64,000 nt of DNA from Methylomonas sp. (lineage in GTDB: Bacteria > Pseudomonadota > Gammaproteobacteria > Methylococcales > Methylomonadaceae), in contig JALSLW010000029.1 of the NCBI GenBank assembly GCA_026988155.1, forward strand, positions 1 through 64,000, given 5' to 3'. Below the pieces are notes generated by a model. It made no database searches and was not told where the DNA came from. It saw nothing but the letters and a program-made list of their open reading frames with translations. Shown in pieces: positions 1-7,919 of this stretch; within the stretch, counting starts at the first letter, position 1; each line of letters begins with the position of its first letter. Both the position numbers and the translations under genes were made by a program.

Positions 1-153
1 CCGTGCCGTTTTTAGTTTAAAAGTAAATGTAAATATTGAGTCTCTTTCTTTAAACAGACAGTGCTGATGCTTCGTCGGTGTTATGTTCCGCTTTAAATTT
101 TAAGCGTCTTCTGTTTGAAGTAAATGTTTAGTTTATTCTATCTATTATTTTTG

Positions 154-170
154 AATAGTGTACACTTATT
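154..170. promoter_or_regulatory. Candidate operator palindrome upstream of umuD
   Basis: A near-perfect 17-bp palindrome with core AGTGTACACT lies about 36 bp before the umuD ATG. A second imperfect dyad (CGCTT...AAGCG) is at 89-106. Neither fits the usual gammaproteobacterial LexA box CTGT-N8-ACAG, and I find no such box here. The position suits a repressor site. As UmuD carries an N-terminal DNA-binding-like extension, autoregulation is possible, but that is inference. Confidence 0.3.
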
Positions 171-205
171 GTGTCAGATGGTTAATTTTTACTTTCTTAA
201 ATAAT

Positions 206-805
206 ATGGCAGAACAGAAAAATACTCGCCGTGGTGGGGTTAGAGCGGGAGCCGGACGCAAAAAAGGTTCGTCGGTTTATGGGGAAACAACAAAAGCTAT
301 TCGAGTGCCTGAAAGTATGCTTTCAGAAGTAAAAGGCATGTTAAATCAACGCAAAAAATTATTTAGAAGCCTTGGTTTAAATTCTGGTTCCATTTCTTTT
401 CCTGCCGAATCTCCGATGTCAATGGACATTCCTCTGTTTGCTGGCAAGGTAGCTGCCGGTTTTCCATCGCCTGCTGATGATTATATTGAAAAGACTCTGG
501 ATTTGAATGACTTGCTAATTCAAAAGCCGGCGGCGACTTTCTTTGTTCGGGCATCGGGTGAATCGATGTTAGGTGCGGGTATACATCCTAATGATATTTT
601 AGTTGTAGACCGTTCAATTACCCCCACGGTTGGCAAAATTGTTATTTGTGCACTGAATGATGAATTAACCGTTAAACGCTTAAAAAGTATTCAGGATGGC
701 TTTGTTCTGGGAGCAGAAAACCCCGAATATTCAGATATTGCTATTCGGGAAGGAACAGAGCTGGTCATTTGGGGGGTGGTCACTAACGTTATTCATTCGG
801 TCTGA
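206..805 (+). CDS. umuD: UmuD-like S24 autopeptidase with N-terminal extension
   Basis: UmuD-type protein of 199 aa that is cleaved at RecA filaments to give the active subunit of translesion polymerase V. The catalytic dyad is visible as Ser120 (ASGESM) and Lys157 (TVKRL). The expected self-cleavage site is Ala84-Gly85 (VAAGFPSPAD). E. coli UmuD has 139 aa, so about 60 residues are extra. They are basic (RRGGVRAGAGRKKGS) and run into a segment (TTKAIRVPESML) that looks like a ribbon-helix-helix start. This recalls Acinetobacter UmuDAb, an elongated UmuD that acts as a repressor. The ATG at 206 is chosen; a GTG at 158 would add an unlikely hydrophobic leader. No good ribosome binding site is visible. 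The stop overlaps the umuC start (TGATG). Confidence 0.88.
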   Translation: MAEQKNTRRGGVRAGAGRKKGSSVYGETTKAIRVPESMLSEVKGMLNQRKKLFRSLGLNSGSISFPAESPMSMDIPLFAGKVAAGFPSPADDYIEKTLDLNDLLIQKPAATFFVRASGESMLGAGIHPNDILVVDRSITPTVGKIVICALNDELTVKRLKSIQDGFVLGAENPEYSDIAIREGTELVIWGVVTNVIHSV

Positions 806-2076
806 TGGAGGCTATAGCGCTAGTCGATTGCAATAACTTCTATGTCAGCTGTGAGCGTGTATTCCGTTCTGACCTTTTGAAAAAGCCTGTTGCTGTGTTA
901 AGCAATAACGATGGATGTATTGTCTCCCGCAGTCAGGAAGTAAAAGACTTAGGCATAAAAATGGCTGTACCGATTCATCAAGTTCAGCATTTAATTAAAC
1001 GTCACAAAATCCAATTGTTTTCTTCCAATTACACGCTGTATGCAGATATGTCAGACAGAGTAATGCAGTGTCTGGAAGCTTATACGCCTCAGCTTGAAAT
1101 TTACTCCATAGATGAGTCTTTTCTTGATTTAGCAGGCCTTTGCCCACACGAAGCCATAGCCTATGGACAGCAGATTAAGAAAACTGTACAGCGCTATACG
1201 GGTATTCCCGTTTGCGTAGGAATAGCGCCAACTAAAACGCTGGCAAAACTGGCTAATTATGCGGCTAAAAAATGGCATAAAACGGGAGGGGTTGTTGATT
1301 TGTCAGAGCCTAAGCGCAGAGAAAGGCTAATGCGCCTGGTTCCTGTCAATGAAATTTGGGGAGTTGGCCGGCAAACAGCTAAGCGGCTGCAAATTATGGG
1401 CATTCATTCAGCTTATGATTTTGCTTCGCAGCCTATTGATGCTGTACAGGCTCACTTTAACATTGTAGTTGCCAGAACCGTTATGGAGCTTAATGCAATT
1501 CCTTGTCTGTCGGTTAATGATTTTGCGGAGGCTAAACAGCAAATTATATGTTCGCGCAGCTTTAAAAGGCGTTTAACGGATTATCATGAATTAGCTAGCG
1601 CACTCAGCAGTTTTTGCATCCGGGCAGCGGAAAAGCTGCGAAGACAGGGCTCTGTTGCTTGTTCGATTAATGTCGCTATCAGAACCAATCCGCATAATGT
1701 CAATGAGCCGCAATATCAGCGTTCGATAAATATTGTATTGAAACAGGCGACTAGCGATACTCAGAAAATCATTGGTATTGCCAAACAGCTGCTCAGGAAA
1801 ATTTTTAAAGCAGGGTATCGATATCAAAAGTGCAGTGTGCAGCTGGGACATATTCAGCCTAAATCTCAGCCTGGCCAGCTTGACCTGTTTGGGCTAAGTA
1901 GCGCTCACGACAAAAGCAATAGGCTTATGGCTGCGGTGGATCAGATTAACCGGCGATTTCCTAAGGGGATTTCCAGTGCGGCCGGGATTGACAACGGCTG
2001 GCAAACGCCTGTCGAATATTTGTCTAAGCGCTATACAACGGATTGGAATGATCTTGCTGTGGTTAAATGTCAATAA
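805..2076 (+). CDS. umuC: DNA polymerase V catalytic subunit UmuC
   Basis: Y-family error-prone polymerase of 423 aa, the usual UmuC length. It acts with two processed UmuD subunits to copy past DNA lesions. The N-terminal palm motif [14 protein letters not shown] and the catalytic acidic motif [10 protein letters not shown] (around residue 103) are intact. They are followed by the helix-hairpin-helix region ([13 protein letters not shown]) and the C-terminal DUF4113-like segment, with a clamp-binding-like QLDLF near residue 354. The start overlaps the umuD stop by one base, so the two are translationally coupled in one operon, as in other umuDC loci. Confidence 0.95.
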   Translation: MEAIALVDCNNFYVSCERVFRSDLLKKPVAVLSNNDGCIVSRSQEVKDLGIKMAVPIHQVQHLIKRHKIQLFSSNYTLYADMSDRVMQCLEAYTPQLEIYSIDESFLDLAGLCPHEAIAYGQQIKKTVQRYTGIPVCVGIAPTKTLAKLANYAAKKWHKTGGVVDLSEPKRRERLMRLVPVNEIWGVGRQTAKRLQIMGIHSAYDFASQPIDAVQAHFNIVVARTVMELNAIPCLSVNDFAEAKQQIICSRSFKRRLTDYHELASALSSFCIRAAEKLRRQGSVACSINVAIRTNPHNVNEPQYQRSINIVLKQATSDTQKIIGIAKQLLRKIFKAGYRYQKCSVQLGHIQPKSQPGQLDLFGLSSAHDKSNRLMAAVDQINRRFPKGISSAAGIDNGWQTPVEYLSKRYTTDWNDLAVVKCQ

Positions 2077-2155
2077 TTCGGGCAGAACTATTTTAAAGAA
2101 AACAGTGGCACAAAAAGTATATAATTCACTATTGACATGCTTGAGAGTATTTAAG

Positions 2156-3412
2156 ATGGACGTAACAGAATATATGACAAAGCTCGGTCAGCAGGCTAGA
2201 AAAGCTGGGCGAGAAATGAGCAAAGCAGATTCGGGCAAAAAAAACCTGGCTTTATTGAAGATTGCTGAGGCATTGGCAGACAGTAAAGATGTGCTGACAG
2301 CTGAAAATAAGAAAGATTTGATTGCGGGCAAAGAAAATGGACTGGATGCGGCTTTACTGGATAGACTTGAATTAACGGCTGCCGGAGTGGATGCTATGAT
2401 TGAAGGTTTGCATCAGGTTGCTGCACTTGCTGATCCGGTCGGCGAAATAACGGATCTTAGCTATAGACCCAGTGGTATACAGGTAGGCCAAATGCGCGTG
2501 CCTTTAGGAGTAATCGGCATTATTTATGAATCTCGTCCCAATGTCACTATTGATGCCGCCGCACTTTGCTTAAAGTCTGGAAATGCCTGTATTTTAAGGG
2601 GCGGTTCAGAAGCTATTCATTCAAATCAGGCGATTGCCAAGTGCATTGCAAAAGGGTTGCAGGCGGCAAAGCTGCCCACTGAAGCAGTTCAGGTGGTAGA
2701 AACAACTGACCGTGCCGCGGTAGGTGAGCTGATCACCATGAATGACACGGTTGATGTTATTGTGCCACGTGGCGGCAAAGGGCTGATTGAAAGAATTACT
2801 CAACAGGCAACTATCGCTGTTATCAAGCATTTAGACGGTATTTGCCATGTATATATCGATAATAAAGCTGATATTGAGAAAGCGGTTAATATCGCTTTCA
2901 ATGCTAAAACTCATCGCTATGGAGTTTGTAATGCAATGGAAACTTTGCTGGTTGCAGAAAGTATTTCTGCAGAAGTTTTACCTATGCTGGCGACTAAATA
3001 CCTTGAGCAGGGCGTTGAGCTGCGAGGCTGCCTTAAAACCTGCTCATTAATTCCTGAGTGCATTAGAGCAACAGAGGAAGATTGGAACACTGAATATTTG
3101 GCACCTACTTTATCCATTAAAATTGTAGAGAGTATTGATGAAGCTATTGACCATATCAATCAGTACAGTTCGGCTCATACTGAATCAATAGTGACAGAGG
3201 ACTATACTCTGGCTAGGCGATTTTTACGTGAGGTCGATTCAAGCTCTGTAATGGTGAATGCATCAACACGTTTTGCCGATGGCTTTGAATATGGCTTGGG
3301 TGCCGAGATTGGCATCAGTACCGATAAACTGCATGCCAGAGGCCCTGTCGGGTTAAATGGATTGACTACATTGAAGTATGTGGTATTGGGCGACGGACAG
3401 ATCAGAACGTAA
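2156..3412 (+). CDS. proA: Gamma-glutamyl phosphate reductase
   Basis: 418-aa NADPH-dependent reductase that converts gamma-glutamyl phosphate to glutamate semialdehyde, the second step of proline synthesis. Length matches E. coli ProA (417 aa). The nucleophilic cysteine is in [10 protein letters not shown], and the aldehyde-dehydrogenase fold motifs [15 protein letters not shown] and GGKGLIERI are conserved. The ATG at 2156 is chosen because the longer in-frame reading from 1976 overlaps umuC and adds 60 residues unlike the family. nadD follows with no gap, so proA-nadD are probably co-transcribed, an arrangement common in gammaproteobacteria. proB is not in the window. Confidence 0.95.
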   Translation: MDVTEYMTKLGQQARKAGREMSKADSGKKNLALLKIAEALADSKDVLTAENKKDLIAGKENGLDAALLDRLELTAAGVDAMIEGLHQVAALADPVGEITDLSYRPSGIQVGQMRVPLGVIGIIYESRPNVTIDAAALCLKSGNACILRGGSEAIHSNQAIAKCIAKGLQAAKLPTEAVQVVETTDRAAVGELITMNDTVDVIVPRGGKGLIERITQQATIAVIKHLDGICHVYIDNKADIEKAVNIAFNAKTHRYGVCNAMETLLVAESISAEVLPMLATKYLEQGVELRGCLKTCSLIPECIRATEEDWNTEYLAPTLSIKIVESIDEAIDHINQYSSAHTESIVTEDYTLARRFLREVDSSSVMVNASTRFADGFEYGLGAEIGISTDKLHARGPVGLNGLTTLKYVVLGDGQIRT

Positions 3413-4063
3413 ATGATTGGGATATATGGCGGTACATTTGACCCCGTTCATTTTGGCCATTTACGAACTGCGCTGGAAGTTAAAGAAATTTTTGGGCTGG
3501 ATGAAGTTCGCTTAATTCCCTGTTCACAGCCTGCGCATAGAAATTCACCAGATAGTTCCCCGAAAATGCGTTTTGAAATGCTGCAGCTGGCTGTTAAAGG
3601 ACAGCCCGAGTTAGTGATAGATAGACGGGAGCTAGATAGGGAAGGCGTCTCTTATATGATTGATACGCTTAAATCTGTAAGGAATGAATTTTCTAACTGT
3701 CCGCTATTATTATTTATAGGCACTGATGCTTTTGAAGGGCTGAGCGGCTGGCATAAATGGCAGCTGCTATTTGACTATGCCCATGTCGTAGTAATAACCA
3801 GACCTGGCTACAGGCAACAGAAACTTTCAGAATTTTTATCTTCCAAGTTGAGTGATAATGCTGAAAAACTGAATCAGGAAGACGCAGGCAGCCTATATTT
3901 TCAGCCTGTCACCCAGCTGGATATTTCTGCAACAGCGATTAGAAATATTATTAGAACGGGATTAAACCCCCGTTTTTTGCTGCCTGATAACGTTATTGAT
4001 TATATAAAATTAAAAAAATTATATAAAGGCTCTCATTTCCCAAATAAACCATTAATAGAATAA
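3413..4063 (+). CDS. nadD: Nicotinate-nucleotide adenylyltransferase
   Basis: 216-aa enzyme of NAD synthesis that adenylates nicotinate mononucleotide to deamido-NAD. The nucleotidyltransferase signature GGTFDPVHFGH is at residues 6-16 and the second signature ISATAIR at 171-177. Length is typical. The ATG follows directly after the proA stop codon, which argues for coupling with proA. Confidence 0.95.
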   Translation: MIGIYGGTFDPVHFGHLRTALEVKEIFGLDEVRLIPCSQPAHRNSPDSSPKMRFEMLQLAVKGQPELVIDRRELDREGVSYMIDTLKSVRNEFSNCPLLLFIGTDAFEGLSGWHKWQLLFDYAHVVVITRPGYRQQKLSEFLSSKLSDNAEKLNQEDAGSLYFQPVTQLDISATAIRNIIRTGLNPRFLLPDNVIDYIKLKKLYKGSHFPNKPLIE

Positions 4064-4071
4064 GGTTTTTA

Positions 4072-4112
4072 TTGATTTACATCAATTTATTTATGGTTTT
4101 TTTTGGTATCTT
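4072..4112 (+). promoter_or_regulatory. FNR/Anr-type promoter
   Basis: A perfect FNR half-site pair TTGAT-N4-ATCAA lies at 4072-4085. A -10-like TATCTT sits at 4107-4112, which puts the predicted start near 4120 and the box centre at about -41.5. That is the classic class II FNR activation position. The promoter faces the small gene at 4175. The sequence and spacing are direct observations; oxygen control is inferred from the known FNR consensus. Confidence 0.7.
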
Positions 4113-4174
4113 AGACCTTGTTGAATTAATTCAACGAATTTTATTAAATATAATTTAAAGTTTGAGGTAGAACG

Positions 4175-4348
4175 ATGAGTGAGCAAAAAGAAGAAAAAGA
4201 TTACTTTTTTCATTATATAGCTATCGGTGTCATTATATTTGCGTCGGTCATTTTTATGGTCAAGAATGCTGAAAGTGGCAAATATAAAAAAGCCGCTGAA
4301 TTAATTGCAGAGGACTCAAGCAATTCAGCCTATTTAACTAAACCTTAG
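4175..4348 (+). CDS. Small single-pass membrane protein behind FNR-type promoter
   Basis: 57-aa ORF with a clear Shine-Dalgarno (GAGGT, 4164-4168) seven bases before ATG. The N-terminus is charged (SEQKEEKDY), residues about 11-29 form one hydrophobic helix (FFHYIAIGVIIFASVIFMV), and the C-terminal tail is polar. No family is recognised. The FNR-type promoter 90 bp upstream suggests expression under low oxygen, as for small oxidase-associated or respiratory subunits, but no oxidase gene is adjacent. It may be a small subunit of a complex encoded elsewhere. That it is a real gene is well supported by the RBS, promoter and composition; its function is unknown. Confidence 0.75.
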   Translation: MSEQKEEKDYFFHYIAIGVIIFASVIFMVKNAESGKYKKAAELIAEDSSNSAYLTKP

Positions 4349-4359
4349 GGCTTGGCAGT

Positions 4360-4398
4360 GCCAGTAATTTGAAAATTGAGTGGTTTTAAATTACTGGC
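4360..4398 (+). terminator. Hairpin after the small membrane protein gene
   Basis: Perfect 11-bp arms (GCCAGTAATTT / AAATTACTGGC) enclose a 17-base loop, 11 bp after the stop codon. No U-run follows, so it may be a 3' end stabiliser rather than an intrinsic terminator. A second palindrome (ACCCA...TGGGT) follows at 4404-4431. Confidence 0.5.
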
Positions 4399-4500
4399 TA
4401 AGCACCCAGGTTAAATTAATTTTACTTGGGTACTTATCTTATATACTTCGCGCAGCTAGATTTTAATCTGTTGAAATTTTATTTCAAATATTGCGGCAAG

Positions 4501-4626
4501 CATCTAAGCATATTTAATTTAACTTCTGCAGGGGGAGCTTTAGCCACGACCATAGTTGGCTCAATCGTGACTAAAGCCCCGCCTATTTATTTCTAAAATT
4601 GAATTTGTTAACTTAATATTATGCAG
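4501..4626. repeat. Palindromic intergenic element
   Basis: Part of a 358-bp gene-free stretch (4349-4706). The core is a long hairpin with 19-bp near-complementary arms at 4531-4549 and 4565-4583 (GCTTTAGCCACGA / TCGTGACTAAAGC). It is bordered by AT-rich segments with weak inverted similarity (TTTAATTTAAC / GTTAACTTAAT). The design resembles the element at 22442-22562. No protein is encoded. Confidence 0.5.
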
Positions 4627-4706
4627 ATACTTAGGAGCGAGGGTTCCTGTGTTTTCCTCCTAAAGTAATACAGTCCGCCGTTTATCAGCAAAAAACCATT
4701 TGAAAT

Positions 4707-5447
4707 CTAGCAGCATGAAAGAAATGAGGTTAATAGCTGAGCAACATTTGTCATCCCTTTTTCTAGGTGTCGTTCTATCTCTGTCATGGATATTTCCCCT
4801 GCTGATTTTCCTGCCCCCCAATTTGCAACCACTGCAATAGTTGCATAATCAATATTAAGTTCTTTTGCCAGAGAAGCTTCTGGCATGCCCGTCATCCCAA
4901 CCAGGTCACAGCCGTCTCTTTCCATCCTGTTTATTTCCGCAGCGGTTTCAAGTCTGGGGCCTTGAGTACAGCCGTAGATCCCTTTAGTACTGATAGCTAT
5001 ATTTTGTTTTGCTGACGCTTGGATTAACCGTGCACGCATTTGTTTATTGTATGGAAATGTGAAGTCAATATGGGTAAGTGTTTCTGATTCGCCAGTAAAA
5101 AATGTGTGTTCACGGCCATAGCTATAATCAATAATCTGATCGGGTATGGCAATATGGGCAGGTGCCATTGCTGAAGTAATGCCGCCTACAGCTGCCACCG
5201 CGATAATTTCAGAAACGCCTAGTTCTTTTAACCCCCATATATTGGCTCGGTAATTGATTTTATGGGGCGGAATAATGTGCGGGTTACCGTGCCGAGCTAA
5301 GAAGACAATCTCTTTTCCATTGATGGAACCTAATACAAAAGGGGCTGAAGGTGTACCAAAAGGCGTTTTTAATGCCTGTGTAGCGGTAATCATTAAGCCA
5401 TTTATCTGGCTAAGACCCGTACCACCAATAATTGCTAATTTAGACAT
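4707..5447 (-). CDS. S-methyl-5'-thioinosine phosphorylase (PNP/MTAP family)
   Basis: 246-aa nucleoside phosphorylase of the MTAP family. Family motifs are IIGGTG (residues 6-11), ARHG (51-54) and the methyl-binding MTGMPE (185-190). The base-binding region reads ANWGAG with Asn209, where adenosine-type enzymes usually have Asp further on. Together with the nagZ neighbour, as in Pseudomonas where the methylthioinosine enzyme was characterised next to nagZ, this favours methylthioinosine or another 6-oxopurine nucleoside as substrate. It would release hypoxanthine, which the upstream hpt product can salvage. Substrate assignment is inference; family membership is firm. Confidence 0.85.
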   Translation of the reverse strand: MSKLAIIGGTGLSQINGLMITATQALKTPFGTPSAPFVLGSINGKEIVFLARHGNPHIIPPHKINYRANIWGLKELGVSEIIAVAAVGGITSAMAPAHIAIPDQIIDYSYGREHTFFTGESETLTHIDFTFPYNKQMRARLIQASAKQNIAISTKGIYGCTQGPRLETAAEINRMERDGCDLVGMTGMPEASLAKELNIDYATIAVVANWGAGKSAGEISMTEIERHLEKGMTNVAQLLTSFLSCC

Positions 5448-5532
5448 GGTTTTATGTAGGTGTTTATTTGATTTTATGAATTCAGGAAACTAAAATTTGC
5501 CTAGCTTTTCAGAATAATTGCCCTAAAGAATG

Positions 5533-6072
5533 TTACTCTTTACAGGCGTATATGCCAGATACATTTCTTAAATAGCCTTTATAGTCCATCCCATAGCCGA
5601 ACAGGTAACGGTTTTCTACTTCTAGAGCCACAAAATCAGCCCTAACAGGTTTTTTATGCGCTAATTTTTTATCAGCTAATACGGCACTGTATACAGATGA
5701 TGCACCTTGTTTTTTGCAATAATTGATAATGGCTTCAAGGGTAAAGCCTTCATCAAGAATATCATCGACAATCAGCACGCATCGATTGCCAAGGTTGGTT
5801 TCCGGTTTCTGTATCCATTTAATTTCGCCACCGAAAGTTTTATTTCGATAACGGCTGGCATTAATCGCATCAAAAGTGCAGGGAACAGTTAATTGGGTCA
5901 GCAGTTTGCCTGTAATGACAACACCGCCATTCATCACACACAGAATTACGGGGTTTTTATCTTTTAACTGGGAGTTAATTTTTTCAGCCATGACAGCAAT
6001 GGCTGATTCAACTGTTAATTCATCAAACAATAACTCAGCAGTTGCCTGTATTTTATAAATCTCTTTAAGCAT
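5533..6072 (-). CDS. hpt: Hypoxanthine-guanine phosphoribosyltransferase
   Basis: 179-aa type I phosphoribosyltransferase that makes IMP or GMP from the free base and PRPP. The PRPP-binding motif VLIVDDILDEGFT is at residues 99-111 and the flexible-loop segment is near SRYRNKTFGG. It overlaps the nagZ stop by 8 bp and is followed by the methylthioinosine phosphorylase, so hypoxanthine made by that enzyme can be reused. Variants of this family next to nagZ are sometimes annotated as hypoxanthine-specific. Confidence 0.9.
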   Translation of the reverse strand: MLKEIYKIQATAELLFDELTVESAIAVMAEKINSQLKDKNPVILCVMNGGVVITGKLLTQLTVPCTFDAINASRYRNKTFGGEIKWIQKPETNLGNRCVLIVDDILDEGFTLEAIINYCKKQGASSVYSAVLADKKLAHKKPVRADFVALEVENRYLFGYGMDYKGYLRNVSGIYACKE

Positions 6073-7078
6073 TGGCGGTCATTGAATTGATTTGTTTTGA
6101 AACTTGCCGCCATTTATCGGACTGCAATAGCTGTTTTCTGGATAAATTAAATTTTCCGCACATGGTTTTAAGACGCTGTTCTCTTACTTTGTTTTCAATA
6201 ATTGGAATGCTGGATAATACTGCTTCAGCTGCGATTGGGTTATTGCAGACCAAAACCATATCACAGCCCGCTTCCATTGCAAGTCTGGCGCGTTGGCTAA
6301 AATCTCCTATTGATGCGGCGCCTTCCATGCTTAAATCATCACTAAAAACCACACCATTAAAGTTAAGTTCTGTGCGTAAAATATTCTGTATCCATTTGCT
6401 TGAAAAGCCGGCAGGCAGTGAATCTACCTGAGGATAGACAACATGTGCAGGCATGATGGCTTCTAAGCCTTCTGCTATTAACTGCTTAAAAGGCAATATA
6501 TCTTTTTTACGGATAGTTTGCAGCCCACGCTCATCAACAGGCAAAGTTAAATGAGAATCTAAAGCAACCGCACCATGCCCGGGAAAGTGCTTTCCTGTAG
6601 CGGCCATTCCAGCAGCTTTCATGCCTTTTCTAAAACTGCTGGCTAACTGGCTTGCTAGCTTTGGGTCTTGAGAAAATGATCTATTGCCTATAATTTCACT
6701 GACGCCGCAATCTATATCAAGTACAGGGGCAAAGCTAAAATCTACGCCTAGCGATAAAAGTTCAGCAGCCATTAGCCATCCTGCAGGCTCTGCCAATTCC
6801 GGAGATTGGGCAAAATCAGCAACCGGCGGAAGACGGGTGAAGCCTGTTTGAAAACGCTGTACTCTGCCGCCTTCCTGATCAACAGCAATAAGAATATGGC
6901 CATTGCGGGCATGACGAATATCTTGTATTAACTTTGCAATTTGCTCAGGTGAACTATAATTACGGGAGAACAAAATGACAGCGCCTGTATTGGGGTGGTT
7001 AATTTTCTGTTTTTCTGATGATGAGAGCGTAAAACTCTCAACATCAATCATTACTGGGCCAATGGGCAGTTTAGTCAT
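6065..7078 (-). CDS. nagZ: Beta-N-acetylhexosaminidase (peptidoglycan recycling)
   Basis: 337-aa glycoside hydrolase family 3 enzyme, cytoplasmic, that cuts GlcNAc from anhydro-muropeptides during cell-wall recycling. The family signature KHFPGHG is at residues 163-169, the catalytic Asp is in FSDDLSMEGA (247-248), and VDQEGGRVQR is intact. Length matches E. coli NagZ (341 aa). It is the first gene of the nagZ-hpt-phosphorylase operon, which is divergent from the FliL-like gene across 38 bp. Confidence 0.95.
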   Translation of the reverse strand: MTKLPIGPVMIDVESFTLSSSEKQKINHPNTGAVILFSRNYSSPEQIAKLIQDIRHARNGHILIAVDQEGGRVQRFQTGFTRLPPVADFAQSPELAEPAGWLMAAELLSLGVDFSFAPVLDIDCGVSEIIGNRSFSQDPKLASQLASSFRKGMKAAGMAATGKHFPGHGAVALDSHLTLPVDERGLQTIRKKDILPFKQLIAEGLEAIMPAHVVYPQVDSLPAGFSSKWIQNILRTELNFNGVVFSDDLSMEGAASIGDFSQRARLAMEAGCDMVLVCNNPIAAEAVLSSIPIIENKVREQRLKTMCGKFNLSRKQLLQSDKWRQVSKQINSMTANA

Positions 7079-7116
7079 GGTGAAATTATAATAATCAATG
7101 GTAATAAGGAAAGTGT

Positions 7117-7509
7117 ATGCGAATTTTAATGTTATGTTTAAGTTTTTTATTTGTTTTTAACACTGCCTATGCGGAAGATGAAGAGTCTGCAGAGCCAGTC
7201 ATCGAGTATTTGGAAATGGCACCTAAGTTTACCGTTAATTTAGATAGGCCGAATAAGTATTTAGTGGTTAATGTGCAGCTAATGGTTGAAGGCGAAACCT
7301 ATATCGAAAAAGTAAAAAAGCATTTGCCTGCGTTAAGGCATGAACTAATTATGCTTTATAGTGGCCGCCCATCGGCAGAATTGCAAACGATGGAACAGCG
7401 CGAGGCGTTGCGTATAGAAACTAAAAAGGCAATTACCAAGGCACTGGAAAAGCATTTAAATAGTGATGGTTTTAGAGACGTATTTTTTACTGAATTTTTA
7501 GTCAATTAA
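7117..7509 (+). CDS. FliL-family protein with signal peptide
   Basis: 130-aa protein whose C-terminal 90 residues match the FliL periplasmic domain (YLVVNVQLMVEG, LRHELIMLYSGR, and an FFTEFLVN end). The N-terminus is a cleavable-looking signal peptide (MRILMLCLSFLFVFNTAYAED) rather than the membrane anchor of flagellar FliL. It stands alone, away from flagellar genes, so it is probably a FliL paralog that stabilises a motor or other membrane complex. The last bases overlap the convergent HIT gene. An RBS (AAGGAAAG) precedes the ATG. Confidence 0.8.
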   Translation: MRILMLCLSFLFVFNTAYAEDEESAEPVIEYLEMAPKFTVNLDRPNKYLVVNVQLMVEGETYIEKVKKHLPALRHELIMLYSGRPSAELQTMEQREALRIETKKAITKALEKHLNSDGFRDVFFTEFLVN

Positions 7510-7919
7510 CTGTTCTTTGAGTCTGTTCTTTACTTGCACGATTATTTTTTCAATCTGCCGTTCTGTATAGGGAATAGCATCAAACTTCCCCCAAACCGGT
7601 GCAGGCCATGCAATATCTGTTTTATAGCGCACAATATGATGAACGTGCAGCTGAGATACTATGTTGCCAATAGTCGCGATATTCATTTTATCTGCGCTGT
7701 ATAGTTCAGCCAGCATTTTAGCCAGCAGACTGGACTCTTGCTGCAATAATTGCTGTTCAGTTTCTGATAATTGAAAAACTTCGCGTATATCAGGTCTTTT
7801 AGGGACTAATATAAACCAAGGGTATTGACTGTCGTTGATCAGACGCAATTTAGACAGGCTGAACTGCCCTATCGCTATGCTGTCTTGCTCAAGACGGGGG
7901 GGTGTAGCTGGAATGCCAT
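7498..7919 (-). pseudogene. HIT-domain protein, frameshifted in a poly-C tract
   Basis: The body (from about 7848) encodes a HIT-family nucleotide hydrolase/transferase with the motif QLHVHHIVR. Family members start near MFQLHP. Here an ATG directly after the mutS stop (7917-7919) encodes MAFQLHPP and then hits a run of seven C (minus strand; G run at 7896-7902 on plus). Adding one C joins it in frame to RLEQDSIAIGQFSLSKLRLIND and gives the expected full-length protein of about 140 aa. As written, the ATG frame stops after 14 residues and the conserved part would need a TTG start at 7848. It is either a sequencing homopolymer error, a slipped or phase-variable gene, or a recent pseudogene. 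Confidence 0.8.

Noticed and set aside
1..153. LexA box upstream of umuD
   Set aside because: No CTGT-N8-ACAG match was found; the ACAGACAGTGCTG stretch lacks the needed dyad.
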